NCBI GenBank assembly: GCA_963966185.1
Contig: CAWZYM010000327.1
Location: forward strand, 1-64,000
DNA from: Rhabditoides inermis
Lineage: Eukaryota > Nematoda > Chromadorea > Rhabditida > Rhabditidae
DNA length: 64,000 nucleotides
Direction: 5' to 3'
Of the stretch, positions 1-10,411 are shown piece by piece. Position 1 is the stretch's first letter; each line of letters starts with the position of its first letter. Below the pieces are notes generated by a model. That model was not told where the DNA came from. It did not search any database and worked only from the letters and a program-made list of their open reading frames with translations. The position numbers were made by a program, and so were the translations under genes.

Positions 1-101
1 GATGACAGCTATTGTATACCATTACTCCCAGACAAACAAATGTACAGTGCGTTTTTTAAGGATTGTAGTCATGCTGATTCTAGATGAGCACTGAATTCTA
101 G

Positions 102-551
102 GTGAGTACGTTCCGAGACGTGCGAGTGGAGTGGAGAGAGGTGAAGCTGCTGTTCGACTACAAGATGGCTCTCTTCAAGTCCGACAGTCTTGCCAAGGCC
201 ATCACCAAGACCGTCCAACTCCCGATCAAGGTGCATTGCCAAGGTGCATGTTGTTTGCTCTCACCGATTCGCTCAGGTGCCGCCGGCGTTTGAAACACTG
301 AAAGAGAGGAAGCGCTTCTTCTCGCTCCTCCAACAAGACTGTGCGGATCTGCACGCCACTCTCGAGAGGTACAAGAACCAGGCTTATAATGTGGTGAGTA
401 ATTCTCGCGCCGACTTGGAAGCGATATATAGTCGCCGCCTGGTGGATAGTTTCTGTTATTGCCAGCCGGGGTCAGTTGGCGAAACTCACAAGGAGTGTCG
501 TTTAGGTCACAGAAGCCGATGGTGACCAAACTGATATCAGAGATACCCTAG
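102..551 (+). CDS. 3' end of an unrecognised protein gene (three last exons)
   Basis: Three exons join in phase 0: 102-230, 277-393 and 513-551, ending at TAG 549-551. Introns 231-276 and 394-512 start GTGCAT and GTGAGT and end in CAG. The 94 residues visible are charged and mostly helical in character (stretches such as LKERKRFFSLLQQDCADLHA), with no signal peptide, membrane segment or domain I can name. The first boundary is uncertain because TAG|GTGAGT at 99-107 could be read as an acceptor or as a donor. The gene must begin left of the window. It is convergent with the minus-strand gene ending at 966. Its last intron contains a dispersed repeat (434-487) found again in inverted orientation near 30.3 kb. 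Confidence 0.6.
434..487 (+). repeat. Dispersed repeat, copy 1 (inverted copy at 30291-30341)
   Basis: About 50 bases here match the reverse complement of 30291-30341 almost perfectly (core TTCTGTTATTGCCAGCCGGG). Weaker similarity continues toward the lower-coordinate side of this copy. One copy is intronic in the first gene, the other in intron 4 of the OST-alpha gene. This is most simply two remnants of one transposable element; the family is not identifiable. Confidence 0.8.
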
Positions 552-692
552 GAGGTCACTAGTCGAAAACCGTTTTCAAATCCACATGACCGGCCATACG
601 TTTCGAGATATTTACGTTTCAAATATTGAATATAAACCGTGTGGATTGCTTTTGCGGTTTGTCACTCCATTCGTGCGAGATGTGAAACAGCG

Positions 693-765
693 GCGGTGGC
701 ATAGTGGTTAGAGCGGCCTGCTGTCAAGCGGCAGGGTGTGGGTTCGCTCTCCAGATATACTTTTC
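693..765 (+). repeat. tRNA-like (SINE head or tRNA pseudogene)
   Basis: There is a pol III A-box-like TGGCATAGTGG at 697-707 and a degenerate B box GGTTCGCTCTCC at 741-752. Between them an anticodon-arm-like hairpin CTGCT/GGCAG encloses a 7-nt loop whose central triplet would be CAA. No convincing acceptor stem or long variable arm is visible, so a functional tRNA-Leu is unlikely. The rest of 552-965 holds no gene I can see; a (CATA)n tail-like stretch lies near 830-842. Confidence 0.5.
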
Positions 766-965
766 ATTTTGCCCATTCTCTTAGAGGCATGCAAGTCAAA
801 AAGTACCGATACGATTACTGGCAGTGTGTACATACATACATACCTTGCCGCGAGGCGGTTCCGAGTGATCCGACACAAAACCGCAATTCACCAGCACGTT
901 CCGTCCCGCAGTCACGAACGAGTCTAGCGACCTGCTGTCAATTAGATACGTTGACACGTGTACAA

Positions 966-2153
966 TCAATCGCACTTCTTCTTGTTGATGGGCTTCTTGT
1001 TGCGGTGCAGGGTGACATGGCGGAATACTGCGTCCGTCGCCATGAGCATGTCCTTGTGCGACAGGAGGTGTTCATGGAAATATGAGAGCGACTGTGCCAC
1101 CGCCACTTCGGCACCCCAATCCTCCTACAAACATCTGCCATTCATTTCCGGTCAACCGATCACTAGTCACCTCGTTTTTCTCCACAAACATCTTCTTCTT
1201 CCACTTCCAATCGTCGTCGTCTTCGCCTCCTCCTCCGTCCATCAATGATTCGTCGACGGCTCCAGCAATATCGCCACTGAGATGTAAATAACTGTATACT
1301 TATCTTAATAATAGTTCAATCTCAAAGACAGTAAAACATATGCTTATGCTCATGACTAAACCCAGAATCTGTCACAACAATCAACAACTATAACTACACT
1401 GATATAGAATTAAGTTTTATGTACATACATAAACTGAGATAACTGTTCAGTACAACGTCAGTAAAACGTTTCACAAATGAACTGAGACATGCTAACTTTC
1501 TTTTAACATCGTAGTTCGCAATAATGAAATCACAGCCATCGCATACAAACTACCACATTTGAAGAGCACGAGTCAAGCTCAAAATGACGGTCATAATGTT
1601 CACCTGCCTGCCGCAGCGAATGTAAACAGTCCCCACCTAGTGTCATCGAGAATCTGCTGGGGAGCCGCGTCGGGCGAGTGGCGAGACTGCGATGGCGTCG
1701 AGTCATTCTGGCGGTTGAGCAACTCCGCACGCGACTCATCCCCCTCCTCCTTCTCCTCGTCCGTCTCCAACTCCAATTCACTTTCCGTATCGGAATCATC
1801 TTGCGGATGAGTGCCCACAAAGCTGGCCCACCTAAAATACAAAATTATCAATGAAAATATGTAATACAACAAGCGATAAACAAATTTAAAACAGCGAGGC
1901 GATAGGACAAAACACCTGCATTGAAAATTTCATTTGCGGAACAGCGAAACATGATACTTTTCGTAGTCCTCTTAACTGTTCACCCTCAGCGACTCACATC
2001 GAGTGATCCAAGTGGGAAGACTTCTTGGCAGTGTCCATCTTGCCGTCTTCGTCCCGCAGACTCGTCATACCGTGAGACGTCACATCATCGACAGTCGCTC
2101 CACTGAACATATGATAACAACGATAATGATAATAAAAAAAACAACAAGTTATT

Positions 2154-2222
<69 letters not shown>

Positions 2223-4143
2223 AAATTCACAAAATTTACAGAGGAATGTAACGCAGAAGGTATGTTTCACATAATGAATCCAGCTTCAGTTTTTGATAGA
2301 AAGTGTTATGATCGTAAGCACTCTAAATAGGTAAACACCAATTGCAGAACATTACAACGAATTTTAGGTGCATCTCACAATTACTTTCTCTCTCCCCCTT
2401 TCCCTTTCATTTTTCAAGCTTTACGATCACCTCTCTCTTCTCCGTCCACCCCTCCCACAAATGCCACATCTCAACGCTAGGACAATACTTCTCGCGGCAA
2501 ATCAAACACCATACTCATAGTATCCACTATCAACGCTTCATTTTCTCATACTCCTGGCTCACCTCGCACTGCGGCCAGCAGACAGCCTGCGAGCGTTCCG
2601 GTCGGGAGTCGAGCAGACCGCCGAACTTGTCGTGCCGGCGCCGACGGTGGTCGAACTCGCCTGTGTGGCTGAGACCGTGTCCGAAACTGAGCTTGCGCTG
2701 AAACAAGTACGTATTCCGCCCGCACCACACTCTACGTTCCCAATACATAAAAAAGAATTTAAAAAAACGTAATGCTAATTGAAAAGGAAATAGGTGTATC
2801 AATTACTTTTCTATTACCAACCTTCCTTCTCTGTCTGCGTGCACAGATCCTTGTGGCTGCGAGAGAGAGTGAGAAGAAGTGGTGAGTAGGAGAGCAGCTT
2901 TCTGATCATCGACCATGGAGTGATGCGTGGGGTGTACGTCTCAAGGTAGTTGCTCTGCATCAATTCGTCCTCAATAGCAGTGTGAAGCACATCAAATGGC
3001 AAATCGGGCGCCACGGCCGGGGCAGCTCCTGTAAACCACAAACTGATAGTATCAAAAACTCTCACTTACCTCGCATCAAACAACAGGCATCTAGCAGATA
3101 CCGATCGAAGGTGAGATCTTGGACGTAGTCTGCCATCTCTGTGCTTCTCGCCTGCTTTGACAGCTTCTCCAGCGCCCATTGCGCTAATCCACATGAGATT
3201 TTTAACTGAAATCAGGCATATGGAAAAAAAACACCAATAAATAAGATATATACCCACGATGCACACAAGCATATCAACTACTACGTCTACGCACTCACCT
3301 GGAGATCTCCGCTCTCCTCCCGGTCGTTTTCGAGCACGAGCACGAGTGACGATACTTGCGCCACGACTGTTGTCTGGTCCGCGTGGGACCAGCGTACTCC
3401 GAGAGCCATCCAGATCTCGAATGGGAAAAGAGAGTTGAGCGCTTCCACCAGGCCAGCTAAAAAAAACACATGATGCTAACTGCAACAGCATCATGTTTCA
3501 CTCCTACACACCCGCACCCACCTTGCTAGTATGCATGCATCTTGCGCTTGAACACATGTTCCACCAGGTCGCCCATAAAGATGAGGAGAGGAGCCGCAGT
3601 AGCACACGGAACGTCTCTCGTCGAGATCAGAAAGGCCTATAAACTTTTGACAACATGGAAAATATCAACTCAAAGCGACTCTCGCCCAAATCAACACTCT
3701 CCGGTACTTTCTGATCTCTTATCGGTAACACGGTTACCGTGAATCATAGAAACGTATATTTGATTCTAAACGCACGTGATTTTATCAACATTCAAGAAGT
3801 TGAATTTTGGATACCGGACCGTGCGCAAAATAGAAAATAAGAGAAAAGGGAAAAGATGAACAAGCAGAGCGTGATTTTTTTTGTAAAATAAGATCACGAA
3901 ATTTATCTCAGTCTGACAAAACTAAACGAAAAAACGTTCCCATTCATCTTTGTCCCCATACTCACCTGTCGCCGCTGTTCTCCCAACTCGCGCCAATTGT
4001 AGTACATCGAAAGAGTGGCGTACACCTGGCACGTCTGCGAGAACCAGTTACCGGACACGATCCATGCGGACAGGTAGAAGGCGGCTTTCCTCTTCTGAAA
4101 GTAACACTTATCAGTAATTGTCTAAAACATAGACTATCTCTCT

Positions 4144-4205
<62 letters not shown>

Positions 4206-4408
4206 AAAACGTTGTTTGAAGCGTGAGCCCTATTAGGAGTGACGCAAGTAAAAAAGATGACAATCTGGCGCAGAAGATAACAGACTGGAACAGACGCAAA
4301 AAGGCGCCACCGACTCACTTACAAACCTCCCCCTCGTGTGCACTGGTCTTCCCCTCCCTGGCCACCGCCGCCTGCACACAGTCCACCAGCACCCGGCACA
4401 ACTCCACC

Positions 4409-4442
<34 letters not shown>

Positions 4443-4632
4443 CTCTCTCTCTACCTCTACCTCTACCTCCCTCCTCTCTCTCAAAGTCAAACACATGAAG
4501 TCTTACTTTGCCTGCTTCACTTCCGGTCTTTTCAGCAACTCCATCGTCTTGATGACAGACTTCCAGATGGCCAAGAAAGACGTGAAGTCGCTCTTACTCA
4601 GCACACATGAAAGGATGCACACCAGCCTGCAA
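966..4632 (-). CDS. Unrecognised multi-exon gene with acidic, Ser/Thr-rich C-terminal half
   Basis: The C-terminal exons chain with agreeing phases: 3456-3299, 3205-3070, 3028-2938, 2856-2818, 2697-2563, 2102-1998, 1831-1637, 1276-1171 and 1124-966 (TGA 966-968). Further upstream are 4632-4506, about 4410-4318, 4094-3966 and about 3625-3520; their exact joins I could not settle. The upstream half reads as helical hydrophobic segments (for example LAQWALEKLSKQA). It is followed by a Ser/Thr-rich linker, an acidic run (ELELETDEEKEEGDE), a poly-Gly/Asp patch and a basic end (KKPINKKKCD). A helical-repeat scaffold is possible but I do not recognise the family. The 5' end is not found; the retroelement at 4880-8900 may occupy an upstream intron. 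Confidence 0.55.
2156..2219. repeat. (AT)n microsatellite
   Basis: An uninterrupted AT dinucleotide run of about 64 bases inside an intron of the minus-strand gene. Similar shorter AT runs occur at about 21665-21691 and 30467-30499, also intronic. Confidence 0.97.
4136..4205. repeat. (CT)n/(AC)n microsatellite
   Basis: A pure CT run grading into an AC run, in an intron. A second CT-rich tract lies at about 4410-4484 and directly abuts an exon of the minus-strand gene, serving on that strand as GA-rich sequence before the acceptor. The stretch 4633-4880 beyond holds nothing I can call. Confidence 0.95.
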
Positions 4633-4881
4633 ATTTATGTAGCATTCATAAGTCATTGACAGACAAAGTGTTACATTTCTTTTAGTGGTTAAAACATGCA
4701 GACAAAATCAATATCTCATCATCTTCATCTACAACAAAAGAAAGTAAGTCCAAACGTGAATTCTAGGTTAGTCGTTCCGATTTGCATGTGCTTTAAAATA
4801 ATACATTTAAAAACAAACTCATTCTTTCACAATGTCACAATGAGCATTATGTACAAATAAAACAACGTAACAATATCAATA

Positions 4882-5497
4882 TTAAAAACATACTTGTATT
4901 ACTTGTACTTGTACGTCGTCTTCAGTTTTCTTATTCCAGCCATCTCCCTTTTCTACACCTTCTCTTATCTTCTCCCACTTGTTCTTCGCAATCACTGACG
5001 CCTCCGCACCTGAGTTTAATATTATTGTTATCTTCTTGTTCAGGATGTGCGCCTCCGCCTTGCATCGGATCCCTGTCACCCTGCCATCCTTCTCTCCCTC
5101 CTTGTCGTTTCCCTCCGATCCCATCCGTTCGGTTCCTTGGTTTCAACTGTTCGTTTCTACCTTCTCCACGACCCTTCTCACTATCGGATTACGACTCGTA
5201 CAGTTTCTCGCTATGTGTCATCTCCCTCCACACTTATTACACGTTATCATCGACATTGGGCCGCCCCCTTGCTTCGGCGTGTCCCCTGCGATCGTCGTCG
5301 ATCCCGGATGCGGCGCACTCTCGCTCTTGTTGCCCGTCTTCTTGGGACAGTTCATCGTCACATGTCTCACTTCAATGCAATAAAAACACCTTCTCAATGT
5401 CGTGTTATTGCGCCCTGTCTCCTTCGTTTGTTTCCCTCCTCCGTATGCATTAGACTCTCAGATCTTCTCCGTTTGTTCGCTTTCGAATATCAATTTC
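4882..5497 (-). pseudogene. Retroelement nucleocapsid (two CCHC knuckles) and protease fragment
   Basis: Minus-strand translation gives two CX2CX4HX4C zinc knuckles, CFYCIEVRHVTMNC and CNKCGGRWHIARNC, about 50 residues apart. A retropepsin-like segment LNSGAEASVI follows. In active retropepsins the first residue of the (D)SGA or (D)TGA triad is aspartate; here it reads asparagine, so this copy should be catalytically dead. An in-frame TGA lies between the insertion boundary and the first knuckle. The frame ends near 4882 with no flap or second protease motif. Confidence 0.8.
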
Positions 5498-6802
5498 TTA
5501 AAGGAAAGTACCACTCTAAATTTCATGTCATGGATTCGCTTCAAACTCATATGGTATGTACTTTGAGATGTTCAGACTCTGAAATTTCCTATGTGAGATT
5601 AAAAAATCAATATATCGATTAGTTTGAATTTTCACTGTACGACGCGCCTATTGACGTTTGCACATCTACGTTTAGCGCGCCCGGGTAAAACGAGAATTGC
5701 ATTAAAGAATCAACATTTAAATTACGCATAATAAATATTACTACACAACTGAAAAACATAAAATACCTCATACCGAACATAATACAACAGTTTGTCAGAA
5801 AAAAAATACATTCACGCCAAACAATGCGTAACTGAAACAAATTTATCTCCAACTTGTATGTAATTTTAAACACTTACAAAAACGAATGCAGTACACAACG
5901 ACATAAACAATCGAGAATACCAACTATGAAATCCCATACTAACAGTTTCACACCTTCTAAGTTGTCCTTCAGCAGCATCATGCCGTTGAACGGATTGGTC
6001 TTGGGGTCGGCGATGCCGTCACTCTCGCCTCCCGCGCCCGCCCGAGCAGCGCACGTGCTCTATACCAATTATTCGGTGTTACAGTGAAGTATGGATACAT
6101 AAAGGACCACTTTTATAAAACAAACAAACTTGAAAACATGGTATAACTCACATCAAATTTTAATCACATCGGCCGCTCCTCGCACTCCGCTTCGCGAGCA
6201 CGTTCTTTGCCTTCTACTACATACATCAGCTGCATCGACACATGCGCCAAAAAAAAATAAACACCAAAAATTCTATCATTAGAAAAGCAACACGCAAATA
6301 GCTGAGAATGGTTCGTTTTGAGATGCGAGGCGCAGCGCGAGAACATCAACACAACACCACGCAACATCAACATCAACAACATGAAACCTCATCGACTATC
6401 ACATGTGCATGTATATATTGGTATAGTAAAGAGCCAAAAACAAAACATTCAGTATTACACACAAATGAAAAAAGAACAAACGAAATAAAAGAAAAACAGA
6501 AATCAGCTGTGTCGATAAAGTTGCCCCAGCGAGAATCGTTTGACCCGGTCGCAATGCCCGTACAAAAGTGACGTCATGGGTCAGTTCTGTGAAAAAGACG
6601 TTCACAAGATTGCAGTTTCTCACTATCCTTGGGATTGATCCGAATTTCTCACTACTAATAAATTTCACGTTGCGATGAATTTTCAAGGTGCTGCATTCAT
6701 TTTCAGCATGAGTGTTATCAGTGAAAAATGAACATATTTCAACTTACTATCACGTGGTGGTCTCAGTTTATGCACGAAATTTAGAGTGGTATACTCCTTT
6801 AA
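5498..6802. mobile_element. Non-autonomous DNA element with 26-bp inverted repeats and TTAA duplications
   Basis: The left end 5502-5527 (AGGAAAGTACCACTCTAAAT...) and the reverse complement of the right end 6773-6798 (AGGAGTATACCACTCTAAAT...) match at 22 of 26 positions. Each end is flanked by TTAA (5498-5501 and 6799-6802). TTAA target duplication is the hallmark of piggyBac-type insertion. The element sits inside the retroelement, between the gag end and the zinc knuckles, so it is the younger insertion. About 1297 bp between the TTAA copies; no transposase ORF is visible. It contains an exon-like coding island at about 5960-6053. Confidence 0.8.
5960..6053 (-). other. Exon-like coding island inside the TIR element
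   Basis: On the minus strand an acceptor-like TATAG is followed by about 31 residues of well-behaved coding sequence (includes SDGIADPKTNPFNGMMLLKD) and a donor-like GAAG|GTGTGA. A second possible exon lies at about 6230-6170 (includes YVVEGKERAREAECEERP), but phases do not join cleanly. The GC-rich, codon-like composition contrasts with the AT-rich remainder of the element. It could be a captured fragment of a host gene or chance; I do not recognise the protein. Confidence 0.4.
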
Positions 6803-6883
6803 TTTTCTCGAACTGGTCTCCCTTCCTCGTTGACATAACTTCCTTGGCAATTTGCAACTTGTCGGGCCATTGTTGTATCTGAG

Positions 6884-8284
6884 TCATGTCAAATTAGCAT
6901 CATTTGCTTTGTACTCGTTGTCGTCGTAGGCAATGTGTGCTTGTTTCTCTATCTCCTCAATGTACTTGCTCAACTTCTGTTCTTTCAGAGGCACCATGCT
7001 CCGCAGTTTAGCTATCGCACGGTATGAGCGCGTCTGCCTATCCTCCGTCAGCCTCGCCTTCAATGCTTCGAATACTCCGGCAACGTTGCCCTCGCGAATC
7101 TCCCTTGGCAATGTGTCTAGTTTCCCCGTTTCCTTCACTTTTGTTCGCAATATCTCCTTCTGTACCACGTCTGGCAGACGTCCGTACTTGAATTGGAACA
7201 ACACCCAGAACCTTTCCAATCCTTTCACTCCCACACCCTTCTTGATTGGTTCGATCTCGAAATCACTTTCCCTCAAATCGTATCCATGCCAGTCGTCTCT
7301 CCCTTCGTTCGCACCCACTCTTCTCATCTCCATACCTGAGCTCGCTGTTGTCGGTCTGCTTGCCATCGTCCTCCTTGGTTGGCGATCCCCTCGGACGATC
7401 CGTATCCCATCTGAAGTCCGGCGCCTTTTTTCTGATGTATCCGGGTTCTGCAATTCTCCGTCTCCCTCATCCCCTTCATGGTCTAGCCACCGCCTATCTT
7501 CACACTCACTGTCGTTGCTTTCGGCCTCGAACGACGCCTCGAGTTGGTCTCGACCGCGCTCCCGCTCCCACCGGTATCTCTCCTTGGCCACAATCTTCTC
7601 CAGGAGGGCTAGAGCCTCGTTCCCCCTCACACCTTCGTCCAGGCGAATCTGCAATAGGATCTCGGTAGCTTTCTTTCCTTCATCCCACTCGTCCTTGAAC
7701 TCATTCATATTGTTCACACCCTCGTCATTCATCCACGTTTGTACCTCCTCCTTCCATTGCTCGGCTGTAATCAAGGCCTGTACCCTTCTGTCTGCCTCTC
7801 TGCCATAATTCACTCCTATCACCTCCATCATCTTTATCCACCTTTCTTTGTACTTGATAAGTGTCTCGTACTTGTTCCTCTCTTTTAATCCTTGTTCGGA
7901 TGTCATCTCGAGTGTTATCCATTCTTCCTCTACCTCCTCCATTGCCTCACTGATGTCCTTCACCGTCTCCGATATCACCCTGTACACTCCCTCCCTGACC
8001 GGATCACTTGTCTTATGGTTCTGCCGCAGCAACCTATCTACCCTCGTTGCCAGCAAGTTGTACTCCTCCCTTTTCTCTCTAATGTTCGCGATTCGTCCAT
8101 GCATTTCATTCCTACTCACCAGGAACTGGGTGATTCCCTCGTTGTCGTTGTTCTTCTCGCTGGGCGCGGTGCTTCCCTCCCGGGACTTCGGCACCGACGT
8201 GTCCATCTCCTGCTGGATGTTGTTGCTGTCTGCCTCCTCACTCATTGTCCTGCAATGTTTTGATTTCTCGTGTCTAAAGGTCAA
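6884..8284 (-). pseudogene. Retroelement gag-like ORF
   Basis: An intronless 466-codon reading frame, very rich in Glu, Lys and Arg, with long predicted helices. It has an internal segment ending RSYRAIAKLRSM and a C-terminal stretch like a retrotransposon gag capsid end. A likely start is either the first Met (8284) or the Met of MSEEADSNN 13 codons in. It terminates at a stop at 6884-6886; beyond that, coding resemblance continues in another frame for about 80 bases up to the TTAA insertion site. The intron-free frame, and the zinc knuckles that follow across the insertion, support gag rather than a host gene. Confidence 0.75.
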
Positions 8285-8324
8285 TCAATAATCGCGCAAA
8301 ATGTCCGTTTCGAAACTGATTTAG

Positions 8325-8890
8325 GCCCCCATGTACGTTCCAGTTCGGTTCTGGTCCGTGTTGGGCGTATACAAATACACCCCACCAATTGAAACAATTG
8401 GAATTAACCACAAGTTCGCGAAGTAGTGTAATTTGCGTTTTACCTCACAGTTGCGTTCGCAGCTGTGGATACACTGAATCAATGATTTGCACGCGTTCGC
8501 GTACACAAATCAGGTCGTGAAACGACTAGTGATGCGTTCGCATACACTAGCGCTTGATGATTTCGACGAGGCCCACGCGTTCGCGTACAGGCCTCGCTCC
8601 TCGCTCCTCGCTCCAAAGATAGACGCCGAATAAGACGCCTCGGTATGTCACAACCGATAAGGTATAGACAGAGTACCACGGGGTTTGATGTAGCAATTTA
8701 TTGTCACCACCTCGAAACCACGATTCACGAACAACTGAATAATAATACACAAAACCACTCTTACGTGGACGATAAGATATCAACACCGTATACAAAACAG
8801 GCAGTGGCGCGAGATTTAAACATACAAAGGCACTCTAGACAAAATCGATATAAGATACATATGTACGCGTACCCACAAACACAACAAGGC
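8325..8890 (-). repeat. Possible 5' LTR/leader of the retroelement
   Basis: The region upstream of gag on the minus strand is non-coding. It carries three spaced copies of a GCGTTCGC(G/A)TACA motif at about 8491-8505, 8533-8546 and 8575-8589 (spacing about 42 bases). A TGGGGGCC sequence near 8325-8332 could be a primer-binding site. No second LTR is available for comparison, so the boundaries are guesses. Confidence 0.35.
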
Positions 8891-9218
8891 TAGCCGAGGC
8901 TGCCAGACTAAATACAAAAACACATGTGTGTCAAATGCAACAAACTACAATCAACGATTCCTTCCTATCTGTGCGCTCTCTCTTATCTCCCCACTCCGGA
9001 GTTCATTCACGACTGCCGTCCATCGCGGCGATAGGGCCGGAACCGCTGCTTGTCTCCCTTGTATCCCTTCTCCTGATCGCGTCTGAACGGCCTTTCCTTC
9101 TCTTCTCTCTGCTTGTACAACATGAACACAATTTTCAAAAAAAGTAGATCAACACGTATGTTTAAATCTCTCTCTGGCTCCCGACGTGGAGACCGAGAGG
9201 GGAGAGAAAGAGAGCGAG

Positions 9219-9303
<85 letters not shown>

Positions 9304-9453
9304 TTCATCAGGCTGAGATTCCCCGCACTGTGTCGTCTCCCGTCTCTTGTCTCTTCGTTACCTCTGCTCTCATGGCACATATGATTCGAATAGTCTCGCT
9401 GGTCAATCCGTTCATAAACCTTTATTTACACACCACCACTTTCTCCCTCTCCT
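8891..9453. other. Intergenic region with GA microsatellite; no supported gene
   Basis: It contains a GA-repeat tract at about 9208-9300 and, at 9421-9426 (TTTATT), an AATAAA on the minus strand 28 bases past the saposin stop. A minus-strand basic reading frame at about 9120-9010 (includes EEKERPFRRDQEKGYK, then a stop) looks weakly exon-like but has no partner exons. Confidence 0.5.
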
Positions 9454-9932
9454 CTACTTCTCGGGACACGCGTGCACCCGCTTGCACACGAACCGCGACC
9501 TCTCCACGTCCTCCTCCTCGTTCAGAACATGCTCGATCACCTCGTCCAGCTTCGACTGAAACCATCCAACATCGATCAATCGATAGTCAATCGATATTCG
9601 ATCGATATCAATCACCCACCTTGACGAACGTCTGGCACATCATCGACGCCATCGGGTTGATCTTGCCCAGCATCGACTCGCAGAACTTGATCACCGCCGC
9701 TTCCTGCTCCTCCTGAAATTCAGAGTACAGTAATCCCAGGTACCGTATCCCGACTCACCGCCTCGCCTCCAGCCAGCACGATCGAGTCGAGTACGACGTC
9801 GTTGCATATCTTGCAGGTGAAGTTGTGGAGGGCGTCCATTTTGGGTGCTCTCTTTCCCGCAGCCGCCTCCTGTCGCAAGAGAGCGGCCGACGCGGCCAGA
9901 GCAGCAGCCAATACAAACACACACGCCCTCAT
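9454..9932 (-). CDS. Small secreted saposin-domain (SAPLIP) protein
   Basis: Three exons, 9932-9759, 9712-9620 and 9555-9454, give 122 residues with all phases agreeing and GT-AG introns. Residues 1-16 or so form a signal peptide (MRACVFVLAAALAASA). The rest is a single saposin-B domain with the family's six cysteines: CKIC at about 40-43, then single Cys in the second exon (KFC, MMC) and in the third (FVC, HAC). A short tail PEK ends at TAG 9454-9456. A putative glycosylation site NFT precedes the first Cys. Saposin-like proteins bind lipids, activate lysosomal hydrolases or permeabilise membranes; which applies cannot be told here. A polyadenylation signal lies at 9426-9421 on the minus strand, so the 3' UTR is very short. 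Confidence 0.88.
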
Positions 9933-10411
9933 TGCGATGCAGTGCCATCGTCTCCTACTTCCCGGCTATTATACGCGCCACCCACTATCAGCCAGCTGTA
10001 TCAACACCGACATAATCAGCTATCACACAATCGAAAACAAGGTGGCGAAAGTGCGACGCGGCTGGGTCCACACAGACCGGACCAGCAATCATCAACAACA
10101 ACAAGCTACCCACCCAAGGATGGTTTATTCCCGCGATCAAGCGGCAACAATAAAAACGTCACACTCCAATACAAGTCTCGTGTACAAGTAACTCCATAAG
10201 TTATATAAACATGCACATATTATCTGTGAATAAATTACAGCATCGCCTCCACTCGCGCATTCATCTCTCCATATCACACTGGGGCCACGGGAACAAGTAA
10301 AACGGCACAAACATGGATCGAGGGTGGATCAGGTATAAATACTACAAAGGTGGCGCGGTCGTCGGGGCGACCATCTATCCGCTCTGTTACGGCATACACA
10401 GTAGACGACTC
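9933..10411. other. Intergenic/3' flank of COPB1
   Basis: No coding exon found. AATAAA on the minus strand (TTTATT at 10124-10129) lies about 285 bases past the COPB1 stop and is a plausible poly(A) signal. The 5' flank of the saposin gene is included. Confidence 0.5.

Larger units (their letters stand above)
4880..8290 (-). mobile_element. Decayed LTR-type retroelement, gag to protease start, split by a TIR element
   Basis: On the minus strand, the order is a long gag-like ORF (8284-6884), then after a 1.3 kb insertion two CCHC zinc knuckles and a retropepsin-like start (about 5500-4882). This is the canonical gag-nucleocapsid-protease order of LTR retrotransposons. No reverse transcriptase, RNase H or integrase is visible: homology stops near 4880, so the 3' part is missing. 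Breaks seen are a stop at the end of gag (6884-6886), a frame change just after it, the insertion between 5498 and 6802, an in-frame TGA upstream of the first knuckle, and a changed protease residue. BEL/Pao or Gypsy lineage cannot be decided without pol. Confidence 0.8.

Noticed and set aside
690..765. Functional tRNA-Leu(CAA)
   Set aside because: No acceptor stem pairing, no long variable arm and a degenerate B box.
2342..2701. Plus-strand frame of 119 codons
   Set aside because: It overlaps an exon of the minus-strand gene, which has correct splice sites and phases.
6933..7808. Long plus-strand Ser-rich frame
   Set aside because: Antisense of the gag-like ORF. Ser richness mirrors Glu/Arg codons on the coding strand.
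9186..9380. Glu/Arg or Ser/Leu repeat proteins over the GA tract
   Set aside because: Microsatellite translation; the same holds for frames over 25939-26142, 28742-29050, 31074-31477, 37545-38265 and 40310-40507.
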